Shown here: one piece after another, positions 33,587-41,485 of the stretch
How positions within the stretch are numbered: position 1 is the stretch's first letter
Layout: each line of letters begins with the position of its first letter
Source: Ferrovibrio sp041906005
GTDB lineage: Bacteria > Pseudomonadota > Alphaproteobacteria > Ferrovibrionales > Ferrovibrionaceae
Direction of reading: 5' to 3'
DNA: 64,000 bases
NCBI RefSeq assembly: GCF_041906005.1
Contig: NZ_JAYRJY010000001.1
Location: 3,348,001 to 3,412,000, forward strand
The notes under the pieces: generated by a model
Told to the model about the DNA's origin: nothing
What the model saw: only the letters and a program-made list of their open reading frames with translations
Databases searched by the model: none
Translations under genes and position numbers: made by a program

Positions 33587-34063
33587 GTGCCCACCCACGC
33601 CGAAAAGCGCATCCTGCCCTACACGCCGGACCAGCTTTATGCGCTGGTGGCCGGCGTGGAGCATTACCCGAAATTCCTGCCCTGGTGCCTCGGCGCCCGC
33701 ATCCGCGAACGCAGCGAACGGCTGATGGTGGCCGACCTGATCATCGGTTTCAAAATGTTCCGCGAGCGGTTCACATCGAAAGTGACGCTGAACCCGGAAG
33801 CGAAGCGGATCGACGTCGAATACACAGACGGCCCGTTCAAATACCTGAAGAACCACTGGATATTCCTGCCGCATAGCCAAGGCTGCGAGATCGATTTCTA
33901 TGTCGATTTCGAATTCCGCTCGAAACTGCTGCAAAAGACCATCGAACTGCTGTTCAACGAGGCCGTCAAACGCATGGTCGGCGCCTTCGAGACCCGGGCG
34001 CGGCAGCTTTACGGCGAGAATGGATTATCCCTGGCGCCCGGTGCTACGATAACGGCACTCTGA
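33587..34063 (+). CDS. Coq10/RatA-like START-domain protein, ubiquinone binding
   Basis: The 158-residue protein matches the polyketide-cyclase/START family of Coq10: YTPDQLYALVAGVEHYPKFLPWCLGARI near the N-terminus and DFEFRSKLLQKTIELLFNEAVKRMVGAFETRA at the end. Coq10 proteins bind ubiquinone and support respiration. The E. coli homologue was named RatA for a proposed ribosome-directed toxin role, which I would not assume here because no antitoxin partner is adjacent. The start is a GTG 7 bases after lipA, suggesting co-expression. Confidence 0.88.
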   Translation: MPTHAEKRILPYTPDQLYALVAGVEHYPKFLPWCLGARIRERSERLMVADLIIGFKMFRERFTSKVTLNPEAKRIDVEYTDGPFKYLKNHWIFLPHSQGCEIDFYVDFEFRSKLLQKTIELLFNEAVKRMVGAFETRARQLYGENGLSLAPGATITAL

Positions 34064-34122
34064 AACGTCCCGGACGTTTTATCCGGGCCCAGAACGGAAA
34101 GCCCGCCAGAACGGAGTGTCCG

Positions 34123-35562
34123 ATGGTTGCCTTGCCGACGCTTCCCAATATCTCGATGTCCGGCACCTTGTTGGAACGCGGCCTGCGCAGTCTGGTCGGT
34201 GCGTGGCGCGGCATCGCCGGTGGCGACGAGACGGCCCAGCTCGGCCGTAACGGTGAACTGGATGCCAGGGATATCGAGCGCCTGCGCGGCCTGTTCAACG
34301 ATTGCCTGGAGGCGCGCGGCGGCGAGGTTTCGGCGCGTGCGCGCGCCGCTGCCCTCGGCCGGCTTTACCTGGGACTGAACGATGCCGGGAAGGTCAGCTT
34401 CCTGAAGGTGCTGGCCGGCGGCTTCGGCGCCGATCCCGCTTTGCTGGACAAAAAGATCGGCGAGGTGCAGCAGGCCGCCGATCCGGTGGCGCGGCATAAG
34501 GCCGAGCGCAAATTGCGGCAGGCCCTGACGCCACCGCGCCAGCGCTTGCTCACCCAGTTCACGGCTTTGCCGCAGGGCGTCAAATTCCTGGTCGATCTGC
34601 GCGCCGATGCTTTGCGTTTCCGCAAGGAGGCACCGGAACTGGGCATTGTGGATGCCGATCTGGAAGACCTGTTCATCGCCTGGTTCGATGTGGGTTTCCT
34701 GGAATTGCAGCGCATCTCGTGGAACAGCCCGGCGGCCTTGCTGGAGAAACTGATCGCCTACGAGGCCGTGCATGCCATCGAAAGCTGGGACGACCTGCGC
34801 AACCGGCTGGATGCGGACCGGCGCTGTTATGCGTTTTTCCACCCGCGCATGCCGCTGGAACCGCTGATCTTCGTGGAGGTGGCTCTGGTGAAAGGGATCG
34901 CGGGGAATGTGCAATCCCTGCTGGATCAAAGCCAGCCGGTGCTCGATCCACGCGAGGCCGATACGGCGATCTTCTATTCGATCTCGAATACGCAGACCGG
35001 CCTGCGCGGCATTTCCTTCGGCAATTTCCTGATCAAGCGCGTGGTGGACGACCTGAGCCGCGACCTGCCGAACCTGAAGCAGTTCTCGACGCTTTCACCC
35101 ATCCCGGGCTTCCGCGCGTGGCTGGACGAGATCATTGCGGAAGGCGCCCCCGACCTGGTGGATGCCAAGGCGCGCGATCAATTGCGCGAGGTGCTGGGGC
35201 AGCGTTTCTCCAAGGGGATGCTGCCCGGTCTGCTGCAGGATCGCGGCTGGGTAGAGAACGCGGCCCTGGCCGATGCGCTCAAGCCGGTTCTGCTCCGGCT
35301 CTGCGCGCGCTATCTGCTCTCGGCCCAGGACAAGACCGGCAAGCCGCGCGATCCGGTGGCGCGTTTTCATTTGAGCAACGGCGCCACCGTGCATCGCCTG
35401 AACTGGCTGGGCGACCGCTCGAAAAACGGCCTGAAACAGTCGGCCGGCATGATGGTGAACTATCTGTATCGCCTGGATGACATCGACCAGAACCACGAAC
35501 GCTTCGTGCGCGACGGCACTGTGGCGGCGTCCGGCGAGGTGCGGCGGCTGGCCGATCTTTAA
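34123..35562 (+). CDS. Malonyl-CoA decarboxylase
   Basis: The 479-residue enzyme converts malonyl-CoA to acetyl-CoA. It has the N-terminal helical oligomerisation domain (to about residue 170) and the acetyltransferase-fold catalytic domain with IAYEAVHAIESWDDLRNRL, the Ser in TLSPIPGFRAWL, and the His in HRLNWLGDRS. ACGGAG precedes the ATG. Its 3' end overlaps the convergent cinA gene by four bases. It may dispose of malonyl-CoA or help run malonate catabolism; no malonate genes are nearby. Confidence 0.9.
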   Translation: MVALPTLPNISMSGTLLERGLRSLVGAWRGIAGGDETAQLGRNGELDARDIERLRGLFNDCLEARGGEVSARARAAALGRLYLGLNDAGKVSFLKVLAGGFGADPALLDKKIGEVQQAADPVARHKAERKLRQALTPPRQRLLTQFTALPQGVKFLVDLRADALRFRKEAPELGIVDADLEDLFIAWFDVGFLELQRISWNSPAALLEKLIAYEAVHAIESWDDLRNRLDADRRCYAFFHPRMPLEPLIFVEVALVKGIAGNVQSLLDQSQPVLDPREADTAIFYSISNTQTGLRGISFGNFLIKRVVDDLSRDLPNLKQFSTLSPIPGFRAWLDEIIAEGAPDLVDAKARDQLREVLGQRFSKGMLPGLLQDRGWVENAALADALKPVLLRLCARYLLSAQDKTGKPRDPVARFHLSNGATVHRLNWLGDRSKNGLKQSAGMMVNYLYRLDDIDQNHERFVRDGTVAASGEVRRLADL

Positions 35563-36071
35563 TCGGCGGCCGCCACCATCTGCTTCAGCATTTCGCCGGC
35601 CAGCGTGAGGGCGTCTTCCACGGTGGCGGCGCGCACGGCGGCGCGGCCGATATCGCCATAGGTCATGCGCTGGTGCATGGTTTCCTGCCCCGTGCCGGCA
35701 ACCGCGATATGCACAAGGCCGACAGGTTTCTCAACGCTGCCGCCGCCCGGGCCGGCGATGCCGGTGCAGGCGATGGCGATGTCGGCTTCACTTTTGCGCA
35801 GGCAGCCTTCCGCCATGGCACGCGCCACGGCTTCCGAAACGGCGCCATGGCCGGCGATGATTTCCGCCGGCACGCCCAGCGAGGCCGATTTCGCCGCATT
35901 GGAATAGGTGACGAAGCCGCGATCGAAAGCCGCAGACGAGCCGGCGATTTCGGTCAGTGTGGCGGCGATCAGTCCGCCGGTGCAGGATTCAGCAGTGGCC
36001 AACATGGCACCGTGTTTGTGGCATTCGGCCAACAGGGTTTCGGCCAGGCGCAGCAGAGTGTCATCCATCAT
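35559..36071 (-). CDS. pncC: CinA C-terminal-family nicotinamide-nucleotide amidohydrolase
   Basis: The 170-residue protein is the stand-alone CinA C-terminal domain, known as PncC. It shows the active-site AESCTGGLIAATLTEIAGSS, GFVTYSNAAKSASLGV, and CTGIAGPGGGSVEKPVG. It deamidates nicotinamide mononucleotide in the pyridine nucleotide cycle. It is the last gene of the minus-strand group ispDF-pgpA-pncC, with one base separating it from pgpA. Confidence 0.92.
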   Translation of the reverse strand: MMDDTLLRLAETLLAECHKHGAMLATAESCTGGLIAATLTEIAGSSAAFDRGFVTYSNAAKSASLGVPAEIIAGHGAVSEAVARAMAEGCLRKSEADIAIACTGIAGPGGGSVEKPVGLVHIAVAGTGQETMHQRMTYGDIGRAAVRAATVEDALTLAGEMLKQMVAAAD

Positions 36072-36072
36072 G

Positions 36073-36531
36073 TCACCACCAGAAATGCATCAGCGCCAGC
36101 ATCATGCCCATGCCATAGAGGCCGGCAAACAGGTCGTCGATCAAAACGCCCGGCGCGCCGTGCAGGTTGCGGTCGGCCCAGGAAGCCGGCCAGATTTTCG
36201 TCATATCGAAAAAACGGAAAACGATGAAGCCGATCAGGTAGAGCAGGGGGTCGAGCGGCACGAAGACCAGTGTCAGCCATTGGCCGGCCACTTCATCGAT
36301 CACGATTTCGCCCGGATCCTCGCCGGGCCAGTGCGTCAGGTATTCGCGGATGGCCCACAGCGACAGCAACGCAGCTGTCATGGCGGCAACAGCCAGCAGC
36401 CACGGCCCACCCAGGGATTGCAGCACCCAGGCGAAGGGCAGGGCGCCGGCCGAACCCCACGTGCCCGGCATTTTCGGCAGCTTGCCAAGGCCGAACCAGG
36501 TGCAGAGCAGGAAGGCGATATTGCGCATCAT
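36073..36531 (-). CDS. pgpA: Phosphatidylglycerophosphatase A
   Basis: The 152-residue membrane enzyme removes phosphate from phosphatidylglycerophosphate. Conserved parts are GLGKLPKMPGTWGSAGALP at the N-terminus, IVIDEVAGQWL in the middle and the DDLFAGLYG segment at the end, with about three hydrophobic helices. The ATG overlaps the ispDF stop (ATGA), so translation is coupled. Confidence 0.93.
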   Translation of the reverse strand: MMRNIAFLLCTWFGLGKLPKMPGTWGSAGALPFAWVLQSLGGPWLLAVAAMTAALLSLWAIREYLTHWPGEDPGEIVIDEVAGQWLTLVFVPLDPLLYLIGFIVFRFFDMTKIWPASWADRNLHGAPGVLIDDLFAGLYGMGMMLALMHFWW

Positions 36532-37697
36532 GCCGGCAGCCGGATGGTGGCCATGGCCTGTGCGGCAATGCCTTCACGTCGTCCGGTGAAACCGAGCTTC
36601 TCCGTGGTTGTCGCCTTCACGCTCACGCGATCCACGGCAATACCGAGGATGCTTGCGATACGCGCGCGGATCGCCTCGCGGTGCGGGCCGATCTTCGGTG
36701 CCTCGCAGATGATCGTGATATCGCAATGGGCGATGATCCCGTTGCGCGCCACGATCTTGTCGGCGGCATGGCGCAGGAAGGCTGCAGAGTCGGCATTCTT
36801 CCAGCGCGCATCGGAGGGCGGGAAATGCTGGCCGATATCGCCATCGGCCAATGCGCCCAGGATGGCATCGGTCAGGGCGTGCAGGGCCACATCGGCATCG
36901 GAATGGCCGGCCAGACCATGATCATGAGCGATTTCGATGCCGCCGATCATCAGCTTGCGGCCGGGCTGGTCACTGAAGGCGTGTACGTCGAAACCCTGGC
37001 CGATGCGGATATCGGCCAGTTGCATCAACACCTGCCGTTCGGCGCGAACGAAGTCTGCCGGCTCGGTCACTTTGAAATTCTCCTCTGAGCCGGGCACAAG
37101 GCGCACGCCCAAGCCGGCATGTTCGGCCACCGCCGCATCGTCGGTGAGGGCGAGGCCGGCATTTTGGCGATGGGCGGCCAGGATATCGTTGAAGTGGAAA
37201 GCCTGGGGGGTCTGGGCGCGCCACAAGCCCTGACGGTCGACGCTGCCATGGGCAAGGCCCTGACCATCCTGTTTCAGGGTGTCGACCACGGGAATGGCCA
37301 GAATGGCACCTGGCGCCTGCTTGAGCATATCGAGCAGGGCATCGATCCGGTCCTGCCGCAGAAATGGGCGGGCTGCGTCATGAATCAGCACAACGGAGGG
37401 CGGATCATGGGCCAATGCTTCCAGACCCAGGCGTACGCTATCCTGCCGGGCGGCTCCGCCCAGGCAGGGCGGCAACAAGCGGGTTTCGTTTTCCAGGCCC
37501 TTTGTGGCGGCGCGATAGTCTTCCATATCACTGGGGTGGATCACGACCATGACCCGTGCTATTGCCCCGTGGGCCAGGAAGGCATCAATACTGTGGCGGA
37601 GCAGGGGTTTTCCACCAAGCCTATGGTATTGCTTGGGCTTTTCCCCGCCGGCGCGGCTTCCGCGGCCGGCGGCGACGATCAGGGCCGTGGCTGTCAT
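36528..37697 (-). CDS. ispDF: Bifunctional IspD/IspF (MEP pathway)
   Basis: The 389-residue fused enzyme catalyses two steps of isoprenoid synthesis: 4-diphosphocytidyl-methylerythritol formation and cyclisation to MEcPP. The IspD half (about 1-225) has IVAAGRGSRAGGEKPKQYHRLGG and VLIHDAARPF. The IspF half (about 230-389) has the metal site GFDVHAF and LAGHSDADVALHALTDAI. The fusion is typical of alphaproteobacteria. It is divergent from the dusB-ntr operon. Confidence 0.95.
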   Translation of the reverse strand: MTATALIVAAGRGSRAGGEKPKQYHRLGGKPLLRHSIDAFLAHGAIARVMVVIHPSDMEDYRAATKGLENETRLLPPCLGGAARQDSVRLGLEALAHDPPSVVLIHDAARPFLRQDRIDALLDMLKQAPGAILAIPVVDTLKQDGQGLAHGSVDRQGLWRAQTPQAFHFNDILAAHRQNAGLALTDDAAVAEHAGLGVRLVPGSEENFKVTEPADFVRAERQVLMQLADIRIGQGFDVHAFSDQPGRKLMIGGIEIAHDHGLAGHSDADVALHALTDAILGALADGDIGQHFPPSDARWKNADSAAFLRHAADKIVARNGIIAHCDITIICEAPKIGPHREAIRARIASILGIAVDRVSVKATTTEKLGFTGRREGIAAQAMATIRLPA

Positions 37698-37852
37698 GGC
37701 TGCACCCTAGCCTGAGCGGCGCAAGCCGGCAAAGGTCAGGCCCTTGGCGATGTCCGGACCCGGATTTAATCCGGTCGCGGAATGATGTTGCAGCGCAGTA
37801 AGAAACCGCCTAGAGTGAACAACAACTGGGCACCCAGGAATGTGTGCAAAAA

Positions 37853-38839
37853 ATGAGCATAAAAATTGGTCCCGTCTCGATTGAAGACCCCGTGATCCTG
37901 GCACCGATGTCAGGCGTCACCGATTTGCCGTTCCGTCGCTTGGTGAAGCGCAGCGGCGCGGGTCTTGTCGTATCTGAAATGATCGCCTCCGAGGCCATGG
38001 TGCGGTCGTCGCGGCAATCCCTGAAAATGGCCGAGGTCGCGCCGGAAGAATTCCCGATGTCGGTGCAGCTCGCTGGCTGCGAAGGCCATGTGATGGCCGA
38101 GGCCGCGAAGCTGAATGAAGACAAAGGCGCGGCCATCATCGATATCAATATGGGTTGCCCGGTGAAGAAGGTGGTGAACGGTCATGCCGGTTCCGCGCTG
38201 ATGCGCGACCTGCAGCATGCCAAGGGCCTGCTTACCGCCACGGTGAAGGCCGTGAAGCTGCCGGTGACGCTGAAGATGCGCACCGGCTGGGACGAAGCCA
38301 ACCGCAATGCGCCGGAACTGGCGCGCATCGCCGAGGGCGAGGGCATCCGGATGCTCACCGTTCATGGCCGCACACGCAACCAGATGTATAACGGGCGCGC
38401 CGACTGGGCCTTCGTGCGCAAGGTGAAAGAAGCGGTCTCCATCCCGGTCGTGGTCAACGGCGATATCACGACACTGGAGGAGGCGCAGGAGGCGCTGGCG
38501 CAGTCCGGCGCCGATGGTGTGATGATCGGTCGTGGTGCCTATGGTCGCCCGTGGTTCCTGCGTCAGGTGATGGAATTTCTGAAATCCGGCGCACGTCTGC
38601 CCGATCCGTCGCTGCAGGACCAGCGCGATACGGTGCTGGAGCATTATGACGCCATGCTTGAGCATTATGGCGTGCAGACCGGTCTGAAAATCGCGCGCAA
38701 GCACGTGGCGTGGTATTCCAAGGGGCTGCCCGGTTCGGCCGAATTCCGCACCCGCATCATGCAGATCGACGAGCCGGCGCAGGTGCGTCAGGCCGTGCGT
38801 GATTTCTATGCGCCACAGCTCGACCGGATGGCCGCCTGA
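37853..38839 (+). CDS. dusB: tRNA-dihydrouridine synthase, NifR3/DusB type
   Basis: The 328-residue flavoenzyme reduces uridines in tRNA D-loops. Typical parts are VILAPMSGVTDLPFRRLVKR, the catalytic Cys in DINMGCPVKKV, TLKMRTGW, and VVVNGDITTLEEA followed by GVMIGRGAYGRPW. The ATG at 37853 is used because it begins the family N-terminus; a GTG at 37844 lies closer to an AGGA site and is an alternative. It heads the ntrB-ntrC transcript, the classical nifR3 position. Confidence 0.93.
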   Translation: MSIKIGPVSIEDPVILAPMSGVTDLPFRRLVKRSGAGLVVSEMIASEAMVRSSRQSLKMAEVAPEEFPMSVQLAGCEGHVMAEAAKLNEDKGAAIIDINMGCPVKKVVNGHAGSALMRDLQHAKGLLTATVKAVKLPVTLKMRTGWDEANRNAPELARIAEGEGIRMLTVHGRTRNQMYNGRADWAFVRKVKEAVSIPVVVNGDITTLEEAQEALAQSGADGVMIGRGAYGRPWFLRQVMEFLKSGARLPDPSLQDQRDTVLEHYDAMLEHYGVQTGLKIARKHVAWYSKGLPGSAEFRTRIMQIDEPAQVRQAVRDFYAPQLDRMAA

Positions 38840-39963
38840 TGCAGTCGGCTGAACAACAGATGGTCGCGCCGCCGATCGACGCCACCCAGGTTCTCGGCGC
38901 CATCCCCAATCCAATCCTCGTGGTCGGCCGGCAGGGCGACATCACTTACGCCAATCCGGCGGCGGAACAGTTTTTCGATTCCGGCGCGGCCGTGCTGGCC
39001 CGGCAGAACCTGCGCGATCTGGTGCCTTTCGGCAGCCCGGTATTGCAACTGGTCAGCCAGGTCTTCCGCGAGCGCTACAGCGTGTCGGAATACGATGTGG
39101 ATCTCGGTTCGCCGCGACTGGGGGAACGTCTGGTCGATGTTCAGGTTTCACCGGTTCCGGAAGCGCCCGATCATGTGATCGTGCGCTTTGACGAACGCAG
39201 CATGGCGGCCAAGATCGGCCGGGCGCTGACGCATCGCGGCGCCGCCCGTTCGGTGACCGGCATGGCGGCCGTGCTGGCGCATGAAGTGAAGAACCCCTTG
39301 AGCGGCATTCGCGGCGCGGCGCAGTTGCTGGAGCTGAACGCCAGCCAGGCGGATCGCGAGCTGACGCGGCTGATCTGCGATGAGACGGATCGCATCTGCG
39401 CGCTGGTCGACAGCATGGAGGTGTTTTCCGACAAGCGCCCGATCGAGCGCGGCCCGGTCAACATCCATCAGGTGCTCGAGCATGTGCGCAAGGTGGCCCA
39501 GGCGGGGTTCGGCAAGCATATCCGCTTCGTCGAGCGCTACGATCCGTCGCTGCCGCCTGTCTATGGCAACCGCGACCAGTTGGTGCAGGTCTTCCTCAAT
39601 CTGGTGAAGAATGCCGCCGAGGCGATCGGCGACGATCCGGGCGGTGAGATCGTGCTGACCACGGCCTACCGCCATGGCGTGCGGCTGGCCGTGCGCGGTT
39701 CGCGCGACAGGTTGCATCTGCCGCTGGAAGTCTCGGTTCAGGATAACGGCCCCGGCGTTCCGGAAGACATCCGGCCACATTTGTTTGATCCGTTTGTGAC
39801 AACCAAGGTCAGCGGTTCTGGCCTCGGTCTTGCATTGGTTGCCAAGATCATCGGCGACCATGGCGGCGTGATCGAGTGCGACAGCCGCCCGCGCCGTACC
39901 GTTTTCAGTGCGCGTTTGCCGGTTCATAACCCGGCCGTGGAAGCATCCGGAGAGTCTGAATGA
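38839..39963 (+). CDS. ntrB: Nitrogen regulation histidine kinase NtrB
   Basis: The 374-residue soluble kinase has a PAS domain (about 15-125), HisKA with the phosphorylated His in AVLAHEVKNPLSGIRGAAQLL, and HATPase_c with DNGPGVPEDI and GSGLGLALVAKI. It phosphorylates NtrC under nitrogen limitation and is controlled by PII. The ATG overlaps the dusB stop by one base and the stop overlaps ntrC by four, so all three are coupled. Confidence 0.95.
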   Translation: MQSAEQQMVAPPIDATQVLGAIPNPILVVGRQGDITYANPAAEQFFDSGAAVLARQNLRDLVPFGSPVLQLVSQVFRERYSVSEYDVDLGSPRLGERLVDVQVSPVPEAPDHVIVRFDERSMAAKIGRALTHRGAARSVTGMAAVLAHEVKNPLSGIRGAAQLLELNASQADRELTRLICDETDRICALVDSMEVFSDKRPIERGPVNIHQVLEHVRKVAQAGFGKHIRFVERYDPSLPPVYGNRDQLVQVFLNLVKNAAEAIGDDPGGEIVLTTAYRHGVRLAVRGSRDRLHLPLEVSVQDNGPGVPEDIRPHLFDPFVTTKVSGSGLGLALVAKIIGDHGGVIECDSRPRRTVFSARLPVHNPAVEASGESE

Positions 39964-41408
39964 GTCAAAAGGGCACCATTCTCGTCGCCGACGACGACCG
40001 CTCGATCCGTACCGTTCTGGATCAGGCGCTGGGCCGGGTCGGTTATCAGGTGCGCTCCACCGGCAATGCCGCAACCCTGTGGCGCTGGGCGTCTGAAGGT
40101 GAAGGCGAGCTGATCATTACCGACGTGGTGATGCCCGACGAAAACGGCCTCGACCTCCTGCCGCGCATCAAGCGGATCCGGCCTGATCTGCCCATCATCG
40201 TGATGAGCGCGCAGAAAACCCTGCTCACCGCTGTCAAGGCCGCCGAACGCGGCGCCTATGATTACCTGCCCAAGCCCTTTGACCTGAAGGAACTGCTGCG
40301 GGTCGTCGAGCGTGCCCTCAGTCAGCCCAAGGCCGCGCCGCAGGAAGATGCCGAAGCCGCCGCGGATGAGGAAAAGTTGCCGCTGATCGGCCGTTCGCCG
40401 GCAATGCAGGAAATCTACCGCGTGATGGCCCGCCTGATGGGCACGGACCTCACCGTGCTGATCTATGGCGAGTCCGGCACCGGCAAGGAACTGGTCGCCC
40501 GCGCGCTGCATGATTACGGCAAGCGCCGCAACGGACCATTTGTCGCCATCAACATGGCGGCGATCCCGCGCGAACTGATCGAATCCGAATTGTTCGGCCA
40601 CGAGAAGGGGGCCTTCACCGGCGCCGCCAATCGGTATGCCGGCCGTTTCGAGCAGGCCGAAGGCGGCACATTGTTCCTCGATGAAATCGGCGACATGCCG
40701 ATCGAGGCGCAAACCAGACTGTTGCGCGTGCTGCAGCAGGGCGAATACACCACGGTTGGCGGCCGCACGCCGATCCGCACGGATGTCCGCATCGTTGCCG
40801 CCACCAACCGCGACCTGCGCCAGGCCGTGAACCAGGGCCTGTTCCGCGAAGATCTTTTCTATCGACTGAACGTCGTGCCGCTGCGCCTGCCGCCGCTGCG
40901 CGAACGCAGCGAGGATATTCCCGATCTGGTGCGGCATTTTCTGAACCAGTCCGCCGCCCAGGGGCTGCCGACCAAGACGGTATCGCCGGAAGCCATGGAG
41001 CGTATCCGCCGCTACCGCTGGCCGGGCAATGTGCGTGAACTGGAAAACCTGGTCCGCCGTCTGGCCGCCTTGTATGCCGATGATGTCATCGGCATCGAGG
41101 TGATCGACAATGAACTGGCCGAGCCGCCGCAGGCGCCGCGTCCTGCCGAGCCGGGCGAGGAAGAGACCCTGACCGGTGCCATTGAGCGGCACCTGACCAA
41201 GTATTTCGCCACCCAGGGCGACGACCTGCCGCCTCCGGGCCTGTATGACCGGATGCTGCGCGAACTGGAAATTCCCCTGATTTCCCTCAGCCTGGCGGCC
41301 ACCCGTGGCAACCAGATCAAGGCCGCCCATATGCTGGGGCTGAACCGGAATACCCTGCGCAAGAAGATCAGGGATCATAACATCCAGGTGATTCGGGGCC
41401 TCAAATAG
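39960..41408 (+). CDS. ntrC: Nitrogen regulation response regulator NtrC
   Basis: The 482-residue regulator has a receiver domain (Asp in ITDVVMPDENG), a sigma-54-activating AAA+ domain with Walker A GESGTGKELVA and the sigma-54 contact loop GAFTGA, and a Fis-type DNA-binding C-terminus (NQIKAAHMLGLNRNTLRKKI). It activates nitrogen-assimilation promoters through RpoN. All key residues are present, in contrast to the NtrX gene downstream. Confidence 0.96.
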   Translation: MSQKGTILVADDDRSIRTVLDQALGRVGYQVRSTGNAATLWRWASEGEGELIITDVVMPDENGLDLLPRIKRIRPDLPIIVMSAQKTLLTAVKAAERGAYDYLPKPFDLKELLRVVERALSQPKAAPQEDAEAAADEEKLPLIGRSPAMQEIYRVMARLMGTDLTVLIYGESGTGKELVARALHDYGKRRNGPFVAINMAAIPRELIESELFGHEKGAFTGAANRYAGRFEQAEGGTLFLDEIGDMPIEAQTRLLRVLQQGEYTTVGGRTPIRTDVRIVAATNRDLRQAVNQGLFREDLFYRLNVVPLRLPPLRERSEDIPDLVRHFLNQSAAQGLPTKTVSPEAMERIRRYRWPGNVRELENLVRRLAALYADDVIGIEVIDNELAEPPQAPRPAEPGEEETLTGAIERHLTKYFATQGDDLPPPGLYDRMLRELEIPLISLSLAATRGNQIKAAHMLGLNRNTLRKKIRDHNIQVIRGLK

Positions 41409-41485
41409 GGGCGCTTCCGGACTGGTGCTAGCCGGACCGGCCTGGGGTATGATCCCCGGATGTTCCGGCCAGCGATTCATCAGCC

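Noticed and set aside
33587..34063. RatA toxin of a toxin-antitoxin pair
   Set aside because: The family name comes from E. coli, but no partner gene is adjacent and the Coq10 ubiquinone-binding role fits the respiratory context better.
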